Shown here one piece after another: positions 31,356-40,830 of a stretch of 64,000 nt of DNA. This stretch comes from Oceanobacillus sp. FSL K6-2867 (GTDB taxonomy: Bacteria; Bacillota; Bacilli; Bacillales; Amphibacillaceae): NCBI RefSeq assembly GCF_037963145.1, contig NZ_CP150144.1, positions 1,860,001 to 1,924,000 on the forward strand, read 5' to 3'. Within the stretch, counting starts at the first letter, position 1. Every line of letters starts with the position of its first letter. The notes beneath the pieces were generated by a model. It searched no databases. It was not told where the DNA came from and was given only the letters and a program-made list of their open reading frames with translations. Both the position numbers and the translations under genes were made by a program.

Positions 31356-33254
31356 TTATAAATAACTTTTTATTTTTCGGATATAGTTATATCTGATAAC
31401 CAGGAAATAAACAATTTGAATTACTCCAAAGCTTCCTAAAACGAGAGCCGAACTCTTAAACAAACTGAAGTCAAACATATTTTGCAGTGCGGTTAAAGCT
31501 ACTGCTCCATGTATGACTGCAACGGTAATTGGAACAAAGAATAACAATGCTAATTGAGTCGTTAATATCTTGGATAGTTCTTTATCTGTAAGCCCTATTT
31601 TACTAATCGCAGTAAATTTCTGTTTCTCGTTTTCTAAATCAGCATACAAACGGAAATATAAAAAGCTTCCCGCAGCAACAAAAAATACTGCACCGATAAA
31701 TAATCCAATGAATAACGTGGCACCTAATGACTGATTTAGCACCATCCAATCGTTGCCAAGACTAGCAATGCGAAAATCCTCCCCATATCCTCTTGTTTCA
31801 GCTACATCCATGTCCTTAAGAAGCTGCTCACCAACCTCTCCGGTCGCCTTCCAATCTTTCACCTGAAATCCATAGTAACTCTCTGACTCGGTTGCTTCTA
31901 TATCATTATAGAATTGATCATCTACTACAAGGTAATCATCATACGTTCGAATCAGATTTGAACCCTGGTTTGAGATCTGTTTCAGCTCTTTACCGTCAAT
32001 TTCCAAATCCATATTCTCCACATGTTCTGTTGCTTCAGTGGTAGAATTTTGATAGTAAAGGTAGACTGTCTGATTATCTGTAAGTTCAAGCTGTTGGTCC
32101 TGTTGCCCAGCTGCTTTAGCCAGCTCATTATATTCAGACTCCGAAATAATACCTGTAAGCGGCGCATACTTACTAGCCAAGCTAGGTATAGAAACCTTTT
32201 TGATATGAACAGCCGCTTCTGTGTAAGGAAAATCGGCTAAGCTTGATTCAATCAGCTGAATATGCTCTTCTTCATCGTCATTTCCATAATTAGATACATA
32301 ATCCATTGCAAATGGAGTGTTCTCCACCAGTGAAGTCGTGGACATATAGCGAAAACCTACAAGGCTGCCAATTGCAGTAAAAGCAACGGTCGAAACAATC
32401 GCTACAAAGAAAAAGGCACGAGCATTATCCTTCATTCGGTAAGCCAGATCAGAAAACAGGACAAGATTTGTCTTTTTCCAAAACAGGAATTTGCGTTTCT
32501 TTAACTGATGAATCACAAATACACTTAACTGTGTAAAAAGAAAATACGTACCGATAATAACAATAATCGTAACAGGTACCATTGCAGCAACAACCATCGC
32601 TCCGCTTACTGCCAATGCAACTGCATAGCCAGCTGCTAATAAAAGGAATGCCACTATCGAAAGGGCAGCAGAAGCTTTAGGCTCTTTCTTAGGTGCTGAG
32701 CTTCCTTTAATCAAGTCGATTAATTTATTTCCTTTCAAAATCACGACTGTAAAGAAGGAAATGATAATAAATAAGAACAAGAAAGCACCGCATGTTAAAA
32801 CAACAGCTTGCCACGGGATATAAAAATCCAGCATTTCCTTTAAATCCAAGACTGTTTCTGCTGTCATTAAAAACAGTTTAGCAAATACGAGCCCTACAAC
32901 TACTCCAGAAGCCGTTGCTAAAAAACCAATTAGTATATTCTCTAAAAAGACCATTCGGCGTAATTGCTGATTTGTCATGCCAAGCATCACCATGAGACCG
33001 AACTCTTTTTTTCGTGAGTGTAAAAAGGCACTCATCGATACAAGGACAAAGATAAAGGAAAAAACGTAAATAATCCCTTCGGCAAAGTGCAGACCCTTGG
33101 ATACAGCTGGGTGTACCGCTGATAATCCTGGATGGAAAGCAAAGATTGCATACACAAAAAAGACGAGTACCGAAAAAAGACTACTTAGGAAGTATGCTGC
33201 ATAGATACGCTTATTTCGTAAAACATTATTAAACGCGAATTGACGAAAGGTCAC
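31356..33254 (-). CDS. BceB-type ABC transporter permease (peptide antibiotic sensing and detoxification)
   Basis: This 632-residue FtsX-family permease has the ten-helix BceB layout and a large extracellular domain of about 200 residues between helices seven and eight (from MSTTSLVENTPFAMDY onwards). The N-terminus VTFRQFAFNNVLRNKRIYAAYFLSSLFSVLVFFVYA is typical. I place the start at GTG 33254, six bases after GGGAGGGG, rather than at the far upstream ATG of the longest frame. It overlaps the ATPase gene by 26 bases. With BceA it protects lipid-II-cycle targets from peptides such as bacitracin or lantibiotics and signals to the BceS kinase. Confidence 0.9.
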   Translation of the reverse strand: MTFRQFAFNNVLRNKRIYAAYFLSSLFSVLVFFVYAIFAFHPGLSAVHPAVSKGLHFAEGIIYVFSFIFVLVSMSAFLHSRKKEFGLMVMLGMTNQQLRRMVFLENILIGFLATASGVVVGLVFAKLFLMTAETVLDLKEMLDFYIPWQAVVLTCGAFLFLFIIISFFTVVILKGNKLIDLIKGSSAPKKEPKASAALSIVAFLLLAAGYAVALAVSGAMVVAAMVPVTIIVIIGTYFLFTQLSVFVIHQLKKRKFLFWKKTNLVLFSDLAYRMKDNARAFFFVAIVSTVAFTAIGSLVGFRYMSTTSLVENTPFAMDYVSNYGNDDEEEHIQLIESSLADFPYTEAAVHIKKVSIPSLASKYAPLTGIISESEYNELAKAAGQQDQQLELTDNQTVYLYYQNSTTEATEHVENMDLEIDGKELKQISNQGSNLIRTYDDYLVVDDQFYNDIEATESESYYGFQVKDWKATGEVGEQLLKDMDVAETRGYGEDFRIASLGNDWMVLNQSLGATLFIGLFIGAVFFVAAGSFLYFRLYADLENEKQKFTAISKIGLTDKELSKILTTQLALLFFVPITVAVIHGAVALTALQNMFDFSLFKSSALVLGSFGVIQIVYFLVIRYNYIRKIKSYL

Positions 33255-33999
33255 TTGCATCCCCTCCCAACAGTGATAACACGTCAATAATTTTTTGGAA
33301 GAAAGCTTGGCGATTATCCCCGCGATGAATTTCGTTAAACAGCTTTCCGTCTTTAATAAAAACAACTCGCTCTGTATAGCTTGCTGCTACTGGGTCATGT
33401 GTTACCATCATCATCGTTGTCTTATCCTGCTTGTTGATTTTCTCCATTATATCCATTGCCGCCCGCGAAGATTTTGAATCCAAATTACCTGTCGGTTCAT
33501 CCGCTAAAACCATCTTAGGACGGTGAATAATTGCTCTGGCAATGGCAGTTCGCTGCGCCTGTCCACCTGATATTTCGTAAATCCGATTTTTCAAGATTGG
33601 CGTAATCCCAAGCTTTTCTGCTACAGTTGCTACTTTTTCCTCCATTTCTTTCACGCGAACACCCTCAAGCGTAAGCGGGAGAACAATATTCTCTTCTACC
33701 GTTAATGTAGGCAGCAAGTTGAAATCCTGAAAGATGAAGCCTAACTCCCGGCGCCGAAATATCGCCAGCTCATTATGCTTCATTCGTAACGGGTCTTTGC
33801 CGTTCACCATAATGCTCCCGGAGGTTGGCTGATCAATGGTCGCTACCAGATTGAGCAAGGTTGATTTCCCGCTTCCAGAAGGACCCATGATTCCTACGAA
33901 TTCTCCTTCTTCAATTGTTAAATCTATATCTGCTAATGCCTTATGGGCTACTTTTCCGTCATATACCTTGCTTAAGTTTTTAATCTTTAATATATCCAA
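33229..33999 (-). CDS. BceA-type ABC transporter ATPase
   Basis: The 256-residue ATPase has Walker A GPSGSGKSTLLN, Q-loop FIFQDFNLLP, signature ISGGQAQRTAIARA and Walker B MVLADEPTGNLD, all of the LolD/MacB/BceA class. I chose TTG at 33999 (reading MDILKIKNLSKVYDGK), eight bases after AAAGGGG; the longer frame is non-homologous. The adjacent kinase, response regulator and permease make this a complete BceRSAB module. Confidence 0.9.
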   Translation of the reverse strand: MDILKIKNLSKVYDGKVAHKALADIDLTIEEGEFVGIMGPSGSGKSTLLNLVATIDQPTSGSIMVNGKDPLRMKHNELAIFRRRELGFIFQDFNLLPTLTVEENIVLPLTLEGVRVKEMEEKVATVAEKLGITPILKNRIYEISGGQAQRTAIARAIIHRPKMVLADEPTGNLDSKSSRAAMDIMEKINKQDKTTMMMVTHDPVAASYTERVVFIKDGKLFNEIHRGDNRQAFFQKIIDVLSLLGGDASDLSSIRV

Positions 34000-34106
34000 T
34001 CCAAAAACCCCTTTCCTCTTATATACAGTGTAAAAGAAAATGGGGAATTTAAACATCGCTCTAACTTTCATTTTCCTTACAATCATGTAAGGTTTTGTTT
34101 GCAGAT

Positions 34107-35084
34107 TTAAGGAAAGAATCTTATCCTGACCAGTGTGCCTTCTCCCTGCACAGATTCTATGTGAACCTCATGCCCTAGCTTTTCACAAACTTCCTTTACT
34201 AGATACAGCCCCATACCTGTAGACTCCCGGTAAACACGGCCATTTTCACCTGTGAAAAATGGGTCGAATACGCGCTTTAAATCAGTTTTCGGAATTCCAA
34301 CGCCCGTGTCTTGAATCACTAAATCTCTTCCGCTTTCCGTTTCTTGATCGTATATCGATATCCTCTTCCCTATTCCACTGGAGTACTTAATACCATTGGT
34401 GATAACCTGATTAAAGACAAACTCCAGCCATTTTTCGTCGGATTCAATCATTGACGAAGTAACTTGTATGTCTGGATAAACCTGATTCTTAATAAAAAGA
34501 CGTTTATTATCTCGGATTGCTCCGTCTACTGCGGCTTTCAATGAAACAGGCTGTACATGGAAATCTTGTTCAAAAGCGTCCAATCTTGCTGCATATAAAA
34601 CCATCTCAAGTCCCTTTTCTAATTTATCCATTTCCTCTCGAATACTCATCATTTGCTCGTCATCACGATCTTGAATAATTAATTCCATGACAGACAATGG
34701 AGTCTTCATTTGGTGGACCCACTGATTAATAAAGGTTAAATGTTCTTTTCGCTTTTTCTCTTGTTGCTGTATAGCATTTACATAGAGCCGATGCTGCGCT
34801 TTAAGCAAATCACTAAGGGCTGCTGAAACAGGAGCAGCATCCAATGATTCAAAAACCTCATCCAGACTGCTAATTTGCCTTGTTAACCGATAGTAAAATC
34901 TGCGATGGGTTATATAACGGAAAACTAAATAAATGGTCAAAAGAAAAATTCCAAGAAATAAGGCATAGATCAATAAAGACAAGTGCTGGAAACCACCCAT
35001 CCAAACAACAAACAAAACGAGCAGAAGCTGAATAATGTTGATTAGAATTAGAGGGAACTGGTCACGGAAAAATAACCTTACCAT
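34107..35084 (-). CDS. BceS-type intramembrane-sensing histidine kinase
   Basis: The 325-residue kinase has two N-terminal membrane helices separated by only a few residues (MVRLFFRDQFPLILINIIQLLLVLFVVWMGGFQHLSLLIYALFLGIFLLTIYLVF), so it has no real extracellular sensor. The phosphoacceptor segment FINQWVHQMKTPLSVMEL and ATPase motifs NQVITNGIKYS, IQDTGVGIPKTDL and TGMGLYLVKEV follow. Such kinases read the state of their BceAB transporter. The ATG at 35084 overlaps the regulator's stop (TAATG). Confidence 0.92.
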   Translation of the reverse strand: MVRLFFRDQFPLILINIIQLLLVLFVVWMGGFQHLSLLIYALFLGIFLLTIYLVFRYITHRRFYYRLTRQISSLDEVFESLDAAPVSAALSDLLKAQHRLYVNAIQQQEKKRKEHLTFINQWVHQMKTPLSVMELIIQDRDDEQMMSIREEMDKLEKGLEMVLYAARLDAFEQDFHVQPVSLKAAVDGAIRDNKRLFIKNQVYPDIQVTSSMIESDEKWLEFVFNQVITNGIKYSSGIGKRISIYDQETESGRDLVIQDTGVGIPKTDLKRVFDPFFTGENGRVYRESTGMGLYLVKEVCEKLGHEVHIESVQGEGTLVRIRFFP

Positions 35085-35782
35085 TATGAAGTCTCCCAAT
35101 TTGGCACGAGTCGATAGCCTGCACCTCGAATTGTTTCAATAGCATCTTCTATGTTCAAATCCTGCAGCTTTTTACGGACTCTCGTTACATTAACATTAAG
35201 CGTATTTTCATCGACAAAAGATTGATCATCCCACAACTTTTCCAATAGCACTTCTCTAGCCACCACACGCGGCGAACGCTTCATTAACTCCTCAAGCAGC
35301 ACTGCCTCTTTCTTTGTAAGCGAAGCAAGTCCCTTATCCTTGCTTAGTTCCATTCGTTCCACATAAAGCGTCAAACCATTCAATTCAACTACTCGTTCCT
35401 TTACCTTGGGAGCATACGCTCCATAAGCCCGGCGCAGACTGCTGCGAATTTTTGCTGTGACCACTTCATATGCAAATGGCTTCGTAATAAAATCATCGCC
35501 GCCATTTTCTAATGCCATTACCTGATCCATTTCCCCAGAGCGTGCTGAAATAAATAAAATTGGACAAGTTGAAAGCTGTCTAATTTGGCGACACCAATAG
35601 AACCCATCAAAGCTCGGTAAATTAATATCTAATAAAACAAGATTTGGCTGCACCTGTTTAAACACTTCGGTGACCGCATCAAACTGCTCCGTTATAACCG
35701 CGTCATATCCATACTTTTTAAGGTGATTTTGCAGAAGGGATGCGATTTTCGGATCATCTTCTATAATTAAAATCTTCGCCAT
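35084..35782 (-). CDS. BceR-type OmpR-family response regulator
   Basis: This 232-residue response regulator has a receiver domain with acidic pocket IIEDD, phosphoacceptor Asp in VLLDINLPSFDG and conserved Lys in FITKPF. A winged-helix DNA-binding domain follows (VLLEKLWDDQSFVDENTLNVNVTRVRKKL). First gene of the RSAB cassette, ribosome binding site AAAGGAC. It faces a divergent secreted-protein gene, so the 35783-35996 gap may hold promoters for both. Confidence 0.92.
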   Translation of the reverse strand: MAKILIIEDDPKIASLLQNHLKKYGYDAVITEQFDAVTEVFKQVQPNLVLLDINLPSFDGFYWCRQIRQLSTCPILFISARSGEMDQVMALENGGDDFITKPFAYEVVTAKIRSSLRRAYGAYAPKVKERVVELNGLTLYVERMELSKDKGLASLTKKEAVLLEELMKRSPRVVAREVLLEKLWDDQSFVDENTLNVNVTRVRKKLQDLNIEDAIETIRGAGYRLVPNWETS

Positions 35783-35996
35783 TAGTAACCGTCCTTTATG
35801 TTTAGCTTATATTTATCTGATTGCTTTTAAGTATAACCTATATGCCATACCTTTTTTAAGGGATAACGCGAGTTCCTTTACTTTCATAGAAAAGCAGATC
35901 TAGTGAGTTTCCAAATCCCTGCGGAAAAACGTTTAAAAAATCTATCATTGTGGAACTAGTCAACTGTACCAAAAAAACTGAGGAGGGATTTTATTT

Positions 35997-36605
35997 ATGA
36001 AGAAGAGATGGTTGACGATAGTTCCGGCAATTGCTCTCGGTATAGTTTTAGCACCATTTCAGTTTCAAGCAGCAGAGGCCTCTAGTGGAGAATCTGTTGA
36101 AATCACAGAGAAGTCCGGATCTGAAGTTTCAGAGGAACTTCAGCCTTTGTTGGAAGTAGCTCCCGAACATCAGCCCACCCTCATGAAAAATAGCGCAGGA
36201 TTAGAAGTCCAGTTCGTTCAAGAGAAGCTAAATCACTTTGGACTGGAGACCAGCATAGATGGAATATTTGGACCACAGATGAAAGAGCAAGTTATACAGT
36301 TTCAAAAAAAACATAGTTTGATGATAGATGGTATTGTTGGTAAAGAAACTTGGGCAGCACTGTTAGCTGAGGATAGTAATGATATGTTTACGGTAGAAGG
36401 TGCAATTGACCGGGCTGAAGAAGAGTTGAATAACGATGATCTGATCTTTAGCAGTGATGGCGTTCTTCACCAAGCAGAAGATGGCAGTACTTTTTACTCA
36501 CTGAAGGTCGCTAGTAAATCACTAATAGATGATGGCGGCACTGGAACTGTAGGTTTCTATGATGTATACGATGACGGGCAAGTTGTTGAATCAGAACCAA
36601 GGTAA
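35997..36605 (+). CDS. secreted peptidoglycan-binding-domain protein
   Basis: The 202-residue protein has a Sec signal peptide (KKRWLTIVPAIALGIVLAPFQFQAAEA). A PG_binding_1 domain follows at about residues 60-120 (SAGLEVQFVQEKLNHFGLETSIDGIFGPQMKEQVIQFQKKHSLMIDGIVGKETW). The C-terminal region is acidic and unfamiliar (about 80 residues), rich in Asp and Gly. There is no hydrolase domain, so it probably binds or shields the wall. It is divergent from bceR and may belong to the same stress response, which is an inference from position. Ribosome binding site GAGGAGGG. Confidence 0.8.
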   Translation: MKKRWLTIVPAIALGIVLAPFQFQAAEASSGESVEITEKSGSEVSEELQPLLEVAPEHQPTLMKNSAGLEVQFVQEKLNHFGLETSIDGIFGPQMKEQVIQFQKKHSLMIDGIVGKETWAALLAEDSNDMFTVEGAIDRAEEELNNDDLIFSSDGVLHQAEDGSTFYSLKVASKSLIDDGGTGTVGFYDVYDDGQVVESEPR

Positions 36606-36607
36606 GT

Positions 36608-36645
36608 GGATAAAGCAGTGGATACTATATCCACTGCTTTTAATG
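36608..36645. terminator. bidirectional terminator between the PG-binding gene and the siderophore ATPase
   Basis: AAAGCAGTGGATA pairs perfectly with TATCCACTGCTTT over three bases, with A and T flanks on both sides. It serves the two convergent genes. Confidence 0.88.
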
Positions 36646-36649
36646 TCTT

Positions 36650-37465
36650 TTAGGGCGTATAGGTATTGTTAACATGATGTCGTCCTATCGGCACCACAGA
36701 AGGAGATCCTGAAATCGGATCCTCTACCACAATACAATCAAGACCAAAAACATCCTTCACTAAAGGGCTTGTAATAACCTTTGATGGCTCCCCTTCAGCA
36801 ACAAGTTTTCCATTATGAATAGCAAATATATTGTCCGCATAACGGGCAGACAAGTTTATATCATGTAAAACCATTACTATCGTTGTTCCCATTTTTTGAT
36901 TAAGATCTGTAAGCATATCAAGAATTTCAATTTGATATGTAATATCTAAAAAGGTTGTCGGTTCATCGAGAAATAGAATATCTGTCTGTTGTGCTAAAGC
37001 CATTGCAATCCAGACACGCTGTCTTTGTCCACCTGATAGCTCGTCAATATTATGATTTGCAAGCTTTGTAATATCCATAATTCTCATTGCTTCAGCAACT
37101 GCCTCATAATCTTTCTTTGTCCATCCGCTAAGCATGGATTGATGCGGGAATCTTCCTCTTCCTACTAAATCCGCGACAGAGATTCCCTCTGGGACAATGG
37201 GGGATTGTGGCAGCAGCCCTAAAACCCGTGCCAATTGCTTTGACGGAATTTTAGCAAGCGATTTTCCGTCCAGATTAATTTTGCCAGATGTCGGTTTTAT
37301 AAGTTGTGCTAATGTTTTAAGAAGTGTCGATTTTCCAGAAGCATTCGCTCCAATAATAACGCTTATTTTATTACTGGGAATCGTAAGGCTTATCTCTTGG
37401 ATAACCGTTTTATTATCATAGCCTGCTACTAGTTGCTCAGCTTCGAAAAGATGTGTCTGTTTCAT
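36650..37465 (-). CDS. siderophore ABC transporter ATPase (FecE/YusV-like)
   Basis: The 271-residue ATPase has Walker A IIGANASGKSTLLKTLA, signature ELSGGQRQRVWIAMALAQ, Walker B ILFLDEPTTFLD and the H-loop VLHDIN, as in FecE/FhuC/YusV proteins. Last gene of a four-gene operon with its own receptor and two permeases. It is the only importer ATPase of this type in the window, so it may also power the FeuBC-like permeases at 26981-29012, as YusV does in B. subtilis. Confidence 0.92.
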   Translation of the reverse strand: MKQTHLFEAEQLVAGYDNKTVIQEISLTIPSNKISVIIGANASGKSTLLKTLAQLIKPTSGKINLDGKSLAKIPSKQLARVLGLLPQSPIVPEGISVADLVGRGRFPHQSMLSGWTKKDYEAVAEAMRIMDITKLANHNIDELSGGQRQRVWIAMALAQQTDILFLDEPTTFLDITYQIEILDMLTDLNQKMGTTIVMVLHDINLSARYADNIFAIHNGKLVAEGEPSKVITSPLVKDVFGLDCIVVEDPISGSPSVVPIGRHHVNNTYTP

Positions 37466-38496
37466 TATAATTCCCCCTTTCGATTCATTCGGATTAGCAA
37501 GTAAATCAAATACGGTGCTCCGATTATTCCCGTTATGATGCCTACAGGATATCTGACTACAAAAGCAAATTGCCCGATTAGATCTGCTGCCAAAACCAAA
37601 TTAATACCAACAAGGCCTGCTGGAATTACATTTGAGAACCCACCCCCGACCAGCCTCTTTGCGATTGGACCTGAAAGGAAAGATACAAAGGCTATTGGTC
37701 CAGTAGTAGAAGTCGCAAGGGAAATCATACAGACGGAACTCAAAATAAGCAACATTCTTGTCCTGTCGGTATTTACCCCAAGAGAAGTTGCCGACTGTTC
37801 TCCGAGTTCTAATATACGAAGCTGCTTCGCTAACATGATAACGATAGGCGCAAAGATAAAAACCGATAGGATAAGTGGTGGCAGTTCATGCATTTGAGAG
37901 CCATTGAGACTACCACTGAGCCATCTGAGCGCCGCTGGTATATCTTGCTCTGCACCAACTAGCAAAAGATAGGATATCAGCGCATTAAGCATTGCCTGTA
38001 CACCTATCCCTATAAGAATTAATCGTCCGATTGAAAAGGACCTTCCTCTGGATAAAATATAGATGAATGTTACGGTAGCAAGACCAGCAATCACGGAAGC
38101 AATTGAAACGACAGCACCACTTGCATGCAAAATGACAATACAAAAAACAGCCGCTGCACTGGATCCTGTGGTAATACCGATTACATTCGGATTTGCAAGT
38201 GGATTACGCAGCATCGTCTGGAAAATGTCTCCCGCAATACCAAAGGCAAACCCGGCAAAAACTCCTGCCAGCATTCTCGGCAGACGTATCGTATTAACTG
38301 CAAATGAGACACCTTGAATCTGTTCCCCCAAAAGGGCGCGGATTATATCTTTCACTGGATGAATCGTATTTCCTAATAGCAGCATCGCACCGCAAAGAAT
38401 GCATGCAAGGACAAAAAGAAAGCTGGTAACCAATATCCAACGGCGGTGTCTTTGACGCCTCCCCGCCATAATAAACGCAATAGATTCATTTCTCAT
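37465..38496 (-). CDS. FecCD-family siderophore ABC permease
   Basis: The 343-residue permease carries NTIRLPRMLAGVFAGFAFGIAGDIFQTMLRNPLANPNVIGI and TGPIAFVSFLSGPIAKRLVG, the two FecCD signature loops. It is the FecD-side partner of the preceding permease. Its start overlaps the previous stop by four bases, and its own stop touches the ATPase start, so the operon is tightly coupled. Confidence 0.92.
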   Translation of the reverse strand: MRNESIAFIMAGRRQRHRRWILVTSFLFVLACILCGAMLLLGNTIHPVKDIIRALLGEQIQGVSFAVNTIRLPRMLAGVFAGFAFGIAGDIFQTMLRNPLANPNVIGITTGSSAAAVFCIVILHASGAVVSIASVIAGLATVTFIYILSRGRSFSIGRLILIGIGVQAMLNALISYLLLVGAEQDIPAALRWLSGSLNGSQMHELPPLILSVFIFAPIVIMLAKQLRILELGEQSATSLGVNTDRTRMLLILSSVCMISLATSTTGPIAFVSFLSGPIAKRLVGGGFSNVIPAGLVGINLVLAADLIGQFAFVVRYPVGIITGIIGAPYLIYLLIRMNRKGEL

Positions 38497-39536
38497 AACG
38501 AACTCACTTTCAATCTCATCGCTAATATAATTAGTAGTGGAGCACCAATAAATGCTGTAACTACGCCGACTTCAAGCTCGCCAGGACTTCCAATTATCCT
38601 GCCGCTGACATCAGAAATCGTCAATATGACTGCACCTGAAATTGCTGACATCGGAATAACAAAACGCAGATCAGGACCAAGTACAAGACGCATAACATGA
38701 GTCGATAAAAGACCGACAAAGCCTATTGGACCCGCCAACGCTGTCGCTGCACCACATAAAAGAACAGCCCCAAGAGCTGCAATAAGCCTTAATATTCCAA
38801 TTCGGACACCTAGTCCTATTGCAATAGCGTCCCCTAATGCCAATGCGTTTAGTGCTGGTGCAGATAGAACAGCTATCACTATTCCGATTAGCAAAAAAGG
38901 AATGAAGGTAGCAATACCATCCCAAGTTGCAGAACCAACACTTCCAACCTGCCAAAATCTAAACTGGTCCATGACATGAGAACGTGGAATCATGATTGCG
39001 ACAACCAATGAAGAAAGGGCTGCAGTTGTGGCAGCCCCCGCAAGAACAAGTTTGATGGGCGTGGCACCACTACGCCCAAGAGAACCTATTCCGAATACGA
39101 AAACCGAAGTAATTGCAGCTCCAGCTAATGCTAGCCAAATATATTGATGTGCACTGCTGATGTTCAAAAACGCCATACCACAAACTACAAATAAGGATGC
39201 TCCCGTGTTCACTCCCAATATACTTGGATCGGCAATCGGGTTACGAGTGACCGCTTGCATAAGTGCTCCTGAAACTCCCAGTGCCGCTCCACAAAACAAA
39301 CTGAAAGCCGTACGTGATATCCTTTTACGAACAACATTTGCTTCGTAAGATTCTATATCTTGATGGAATAAACCATCCATCACCTCCTGTAATCCTACCA
39401 TTCGAGAGCCTAATGATAAGGAGAGGAATACACTCATGCCGAGCAAGACAAAACCAATTACTAAAACTACCATAAAATTTTTCGGTATATGTGGATTGAC
39501 TTCATGCATCTTTGAAACTGCCGAACTATTTTTCAT
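38493..39536 (-). CDS. FecCD-family siderophore ABC permease
   Basis: The 347-residue permease has the loops RISRTAFSLFCGAALGVSGALMQAVTRNPIADPSILGVNTG and AGPIGFVGLLSTHVMRLVLG. The start at 39536 overlaps the receptor gene by 11 bases; a start at a later in-frame ATG is possible. It pairs with the permease at 37465-38496. Confidence 0.92.
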   Translation of the reverse strand: MKNSSAVSKMHEVNPHIPKNFMVVLVIGFVLLGMSVFLSLSLGSRMVGLQEVMDGLFHQDIESYEANVVRKRISRTAFSLFCGAALGVSGALMQAVTRNPIADPSILGVNTGASLFVVCGMAFLNISSAHQYIWLALAGAAITSVFVFGIGSLGRSGATPIKLVLAGAATTAALSSLVVAIMIPRSHVMDQFRFWQVGSVGSATWDGIATFIPFLLIGIVIAVLSAPALNALALGDAIAIGLGVRIGILRLIAALGAVLLCGAATALAGPIGFVGLLSTHVMRLVLGPDLRFVIPMSAISGAVILTISDVSGRIIGSPGELEVGVVTAFIGAPLLIILAMRLKVSSL

Positions 39537-40590
39537 CTATCTTGTCAATAGCTCCTCCTATTAATTCCAGGTATTCATCAATCGTATACGTAATCGAAAG
39601 TGGATTCGGAGTTCCAGCAGCCACTAAAGGTGTATCACTTTCAATAAATGCAACAGAACCTCTCTCGATCGCAGGGATTTTTCCAAGCAATGGATCTGCT
39701 TGAAGGGCTTCTAGTAATTCATCGTTACCATACCCAATAATTAGGTCAGCATCGTATAGATCCGCAGCATTCTCAGCACTTAAATTCAGCGAGTAGCTGT
39801 TTGGGTCCGAAATTTGCTCCGTGATACTATCAGGATAAACCATCCCAAGCTCATGCAGGAAAGAGACGCGGGAATCTATCGGTGTGTAAATATGCAATTT
39901 AGACATATCGTCAGCCGAGAAGTTGACCCACACAACCTTCTTGCCTTCAATCTGAGGGTATTCCGTCAATTTCTCGTTTACCATGTCTTCAATATCCTTA
40001 ATAAGCTGTTCCCCTTCTTCCTTCATGCCCATACCAGCTGCATTTAAACTAACTTGCTCGCGCCATGTAGTTGCCCATGCTGCGGTTGGAAATGCTACGA
40101 CTGGAGCAATTTGACTTAGAAGGTCATAATCCTCCTGTGTTATACCAGAGTATGCTGCCAAAATAACGTCTGGTTCTGCATCTGAAATAGCCTCAAAGTC
40201 AAGACCGTCTGTATCCTGAAAGACATTTGGATCTTCTGCACCAAGCTCATCAAGCTTTTCAGCTGTCCATGGCAAAAGACCACTATCATCCTGAACACCG
40301 AAATTTGCTGCTGAGAAGCCTACAGGTACAACACCTAAAGCAAGTGCAACATCATGATTGCCCCATTGAACGGTAACTACACGTTCAGGCTTGCTTGGTA
40401 TTTCCGTTTCGCCAAAAGCATGCTCGATTACAATTGGATATTCAGATTCTGCAGCTGCGGAATCTGATGCTTCGTTATCATCAGACGGTGCAGGTGCTGT
40501 ATCTGATTTTTGTGAACAGCCAACTAAAGCGATCATAAAGACTATTAAAAATAGTAATGCAGTAAGTAAAGTTTTTCGATATGTATTCAT
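39526..40590 (-). CDS. iron-siderophore-binding lipoprotein
   Basis: The 354-residue class III binding protein has lipobox ALVGC (Cys25) and an Ala/Ser/Asp-rich linker. The receptor fold starts at KPERVVTVQWGNHDVALALGVVPVG and includes LDFEAISDAEPDVILAAYSGI. It resembles YfiY-type hydroxamate receptors more than FeuA, so it probably takes a different siderophore from the locus at 26-30 kb; that is an inference. First gene of the operon, behind the Fur box. Confidence 0.9.
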   Translation of the reverse strand: MNTYRKTLLTALLFLIVFMIALVGCSQKSDTAPAPSDDNEASDSAAAESEYPIVIEHAFGETEIPSKPERVVTVQWGNHDVALALGVVPVGFSAANFGVQDDSGLLPWTAEKLDELGAEDPNVFQDTDGLDFEAISDAEPDVILAAYSGITQEDYDLLSQIAPVVAFPTAAWATTWREQVSLNAAGMGMKEEGEQLIKDIEDMVNEKLTEYPQIEGKKVVWVNFSADDMSKLHIYTPIDSRVSFLHELGMVYPDSITEQISDPNSYSLNLSAENAADLYDADLIIGYGNDELLEALQADPLLGKIPAIERGSVAFIESDTPLVAAGTPNPLSITYTIDEYLELIGGAIDKIDEK

Positions 40591-40611
40591 TTGTTATACC
40601 CCCTTATATTA

Positions 40612-40634
40612 TTGATAATGATTATCATTATCAA
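40612..40634. promoter_or_regulatory. Fur box of the second siderophore operon
   Basis: TTGATAATGATTATCATTATC is an almost perfect 19-base GATAAT hexamer array (three units), 22 bases before the receptor start. It predicts strong iron repression. Confidence 0.92.
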
Positions 40635-40830
40635 ATTTATGCTAACTTTAATAGATTGTCAAGAATTTTTTTAATTCTAGCTTCATTTCCTATACTTTAT
40701 TTGTTAAATGGTATCAAATGGTGTTCCAACTTGTTACCACAGACGGCTCTTAAAAGCATATGTAATAATTTTATGCTAAGTGGCAAAAATAAACTGATTT
40801 ACTAGCATAGGATTAGAATGGAGAATTTTA

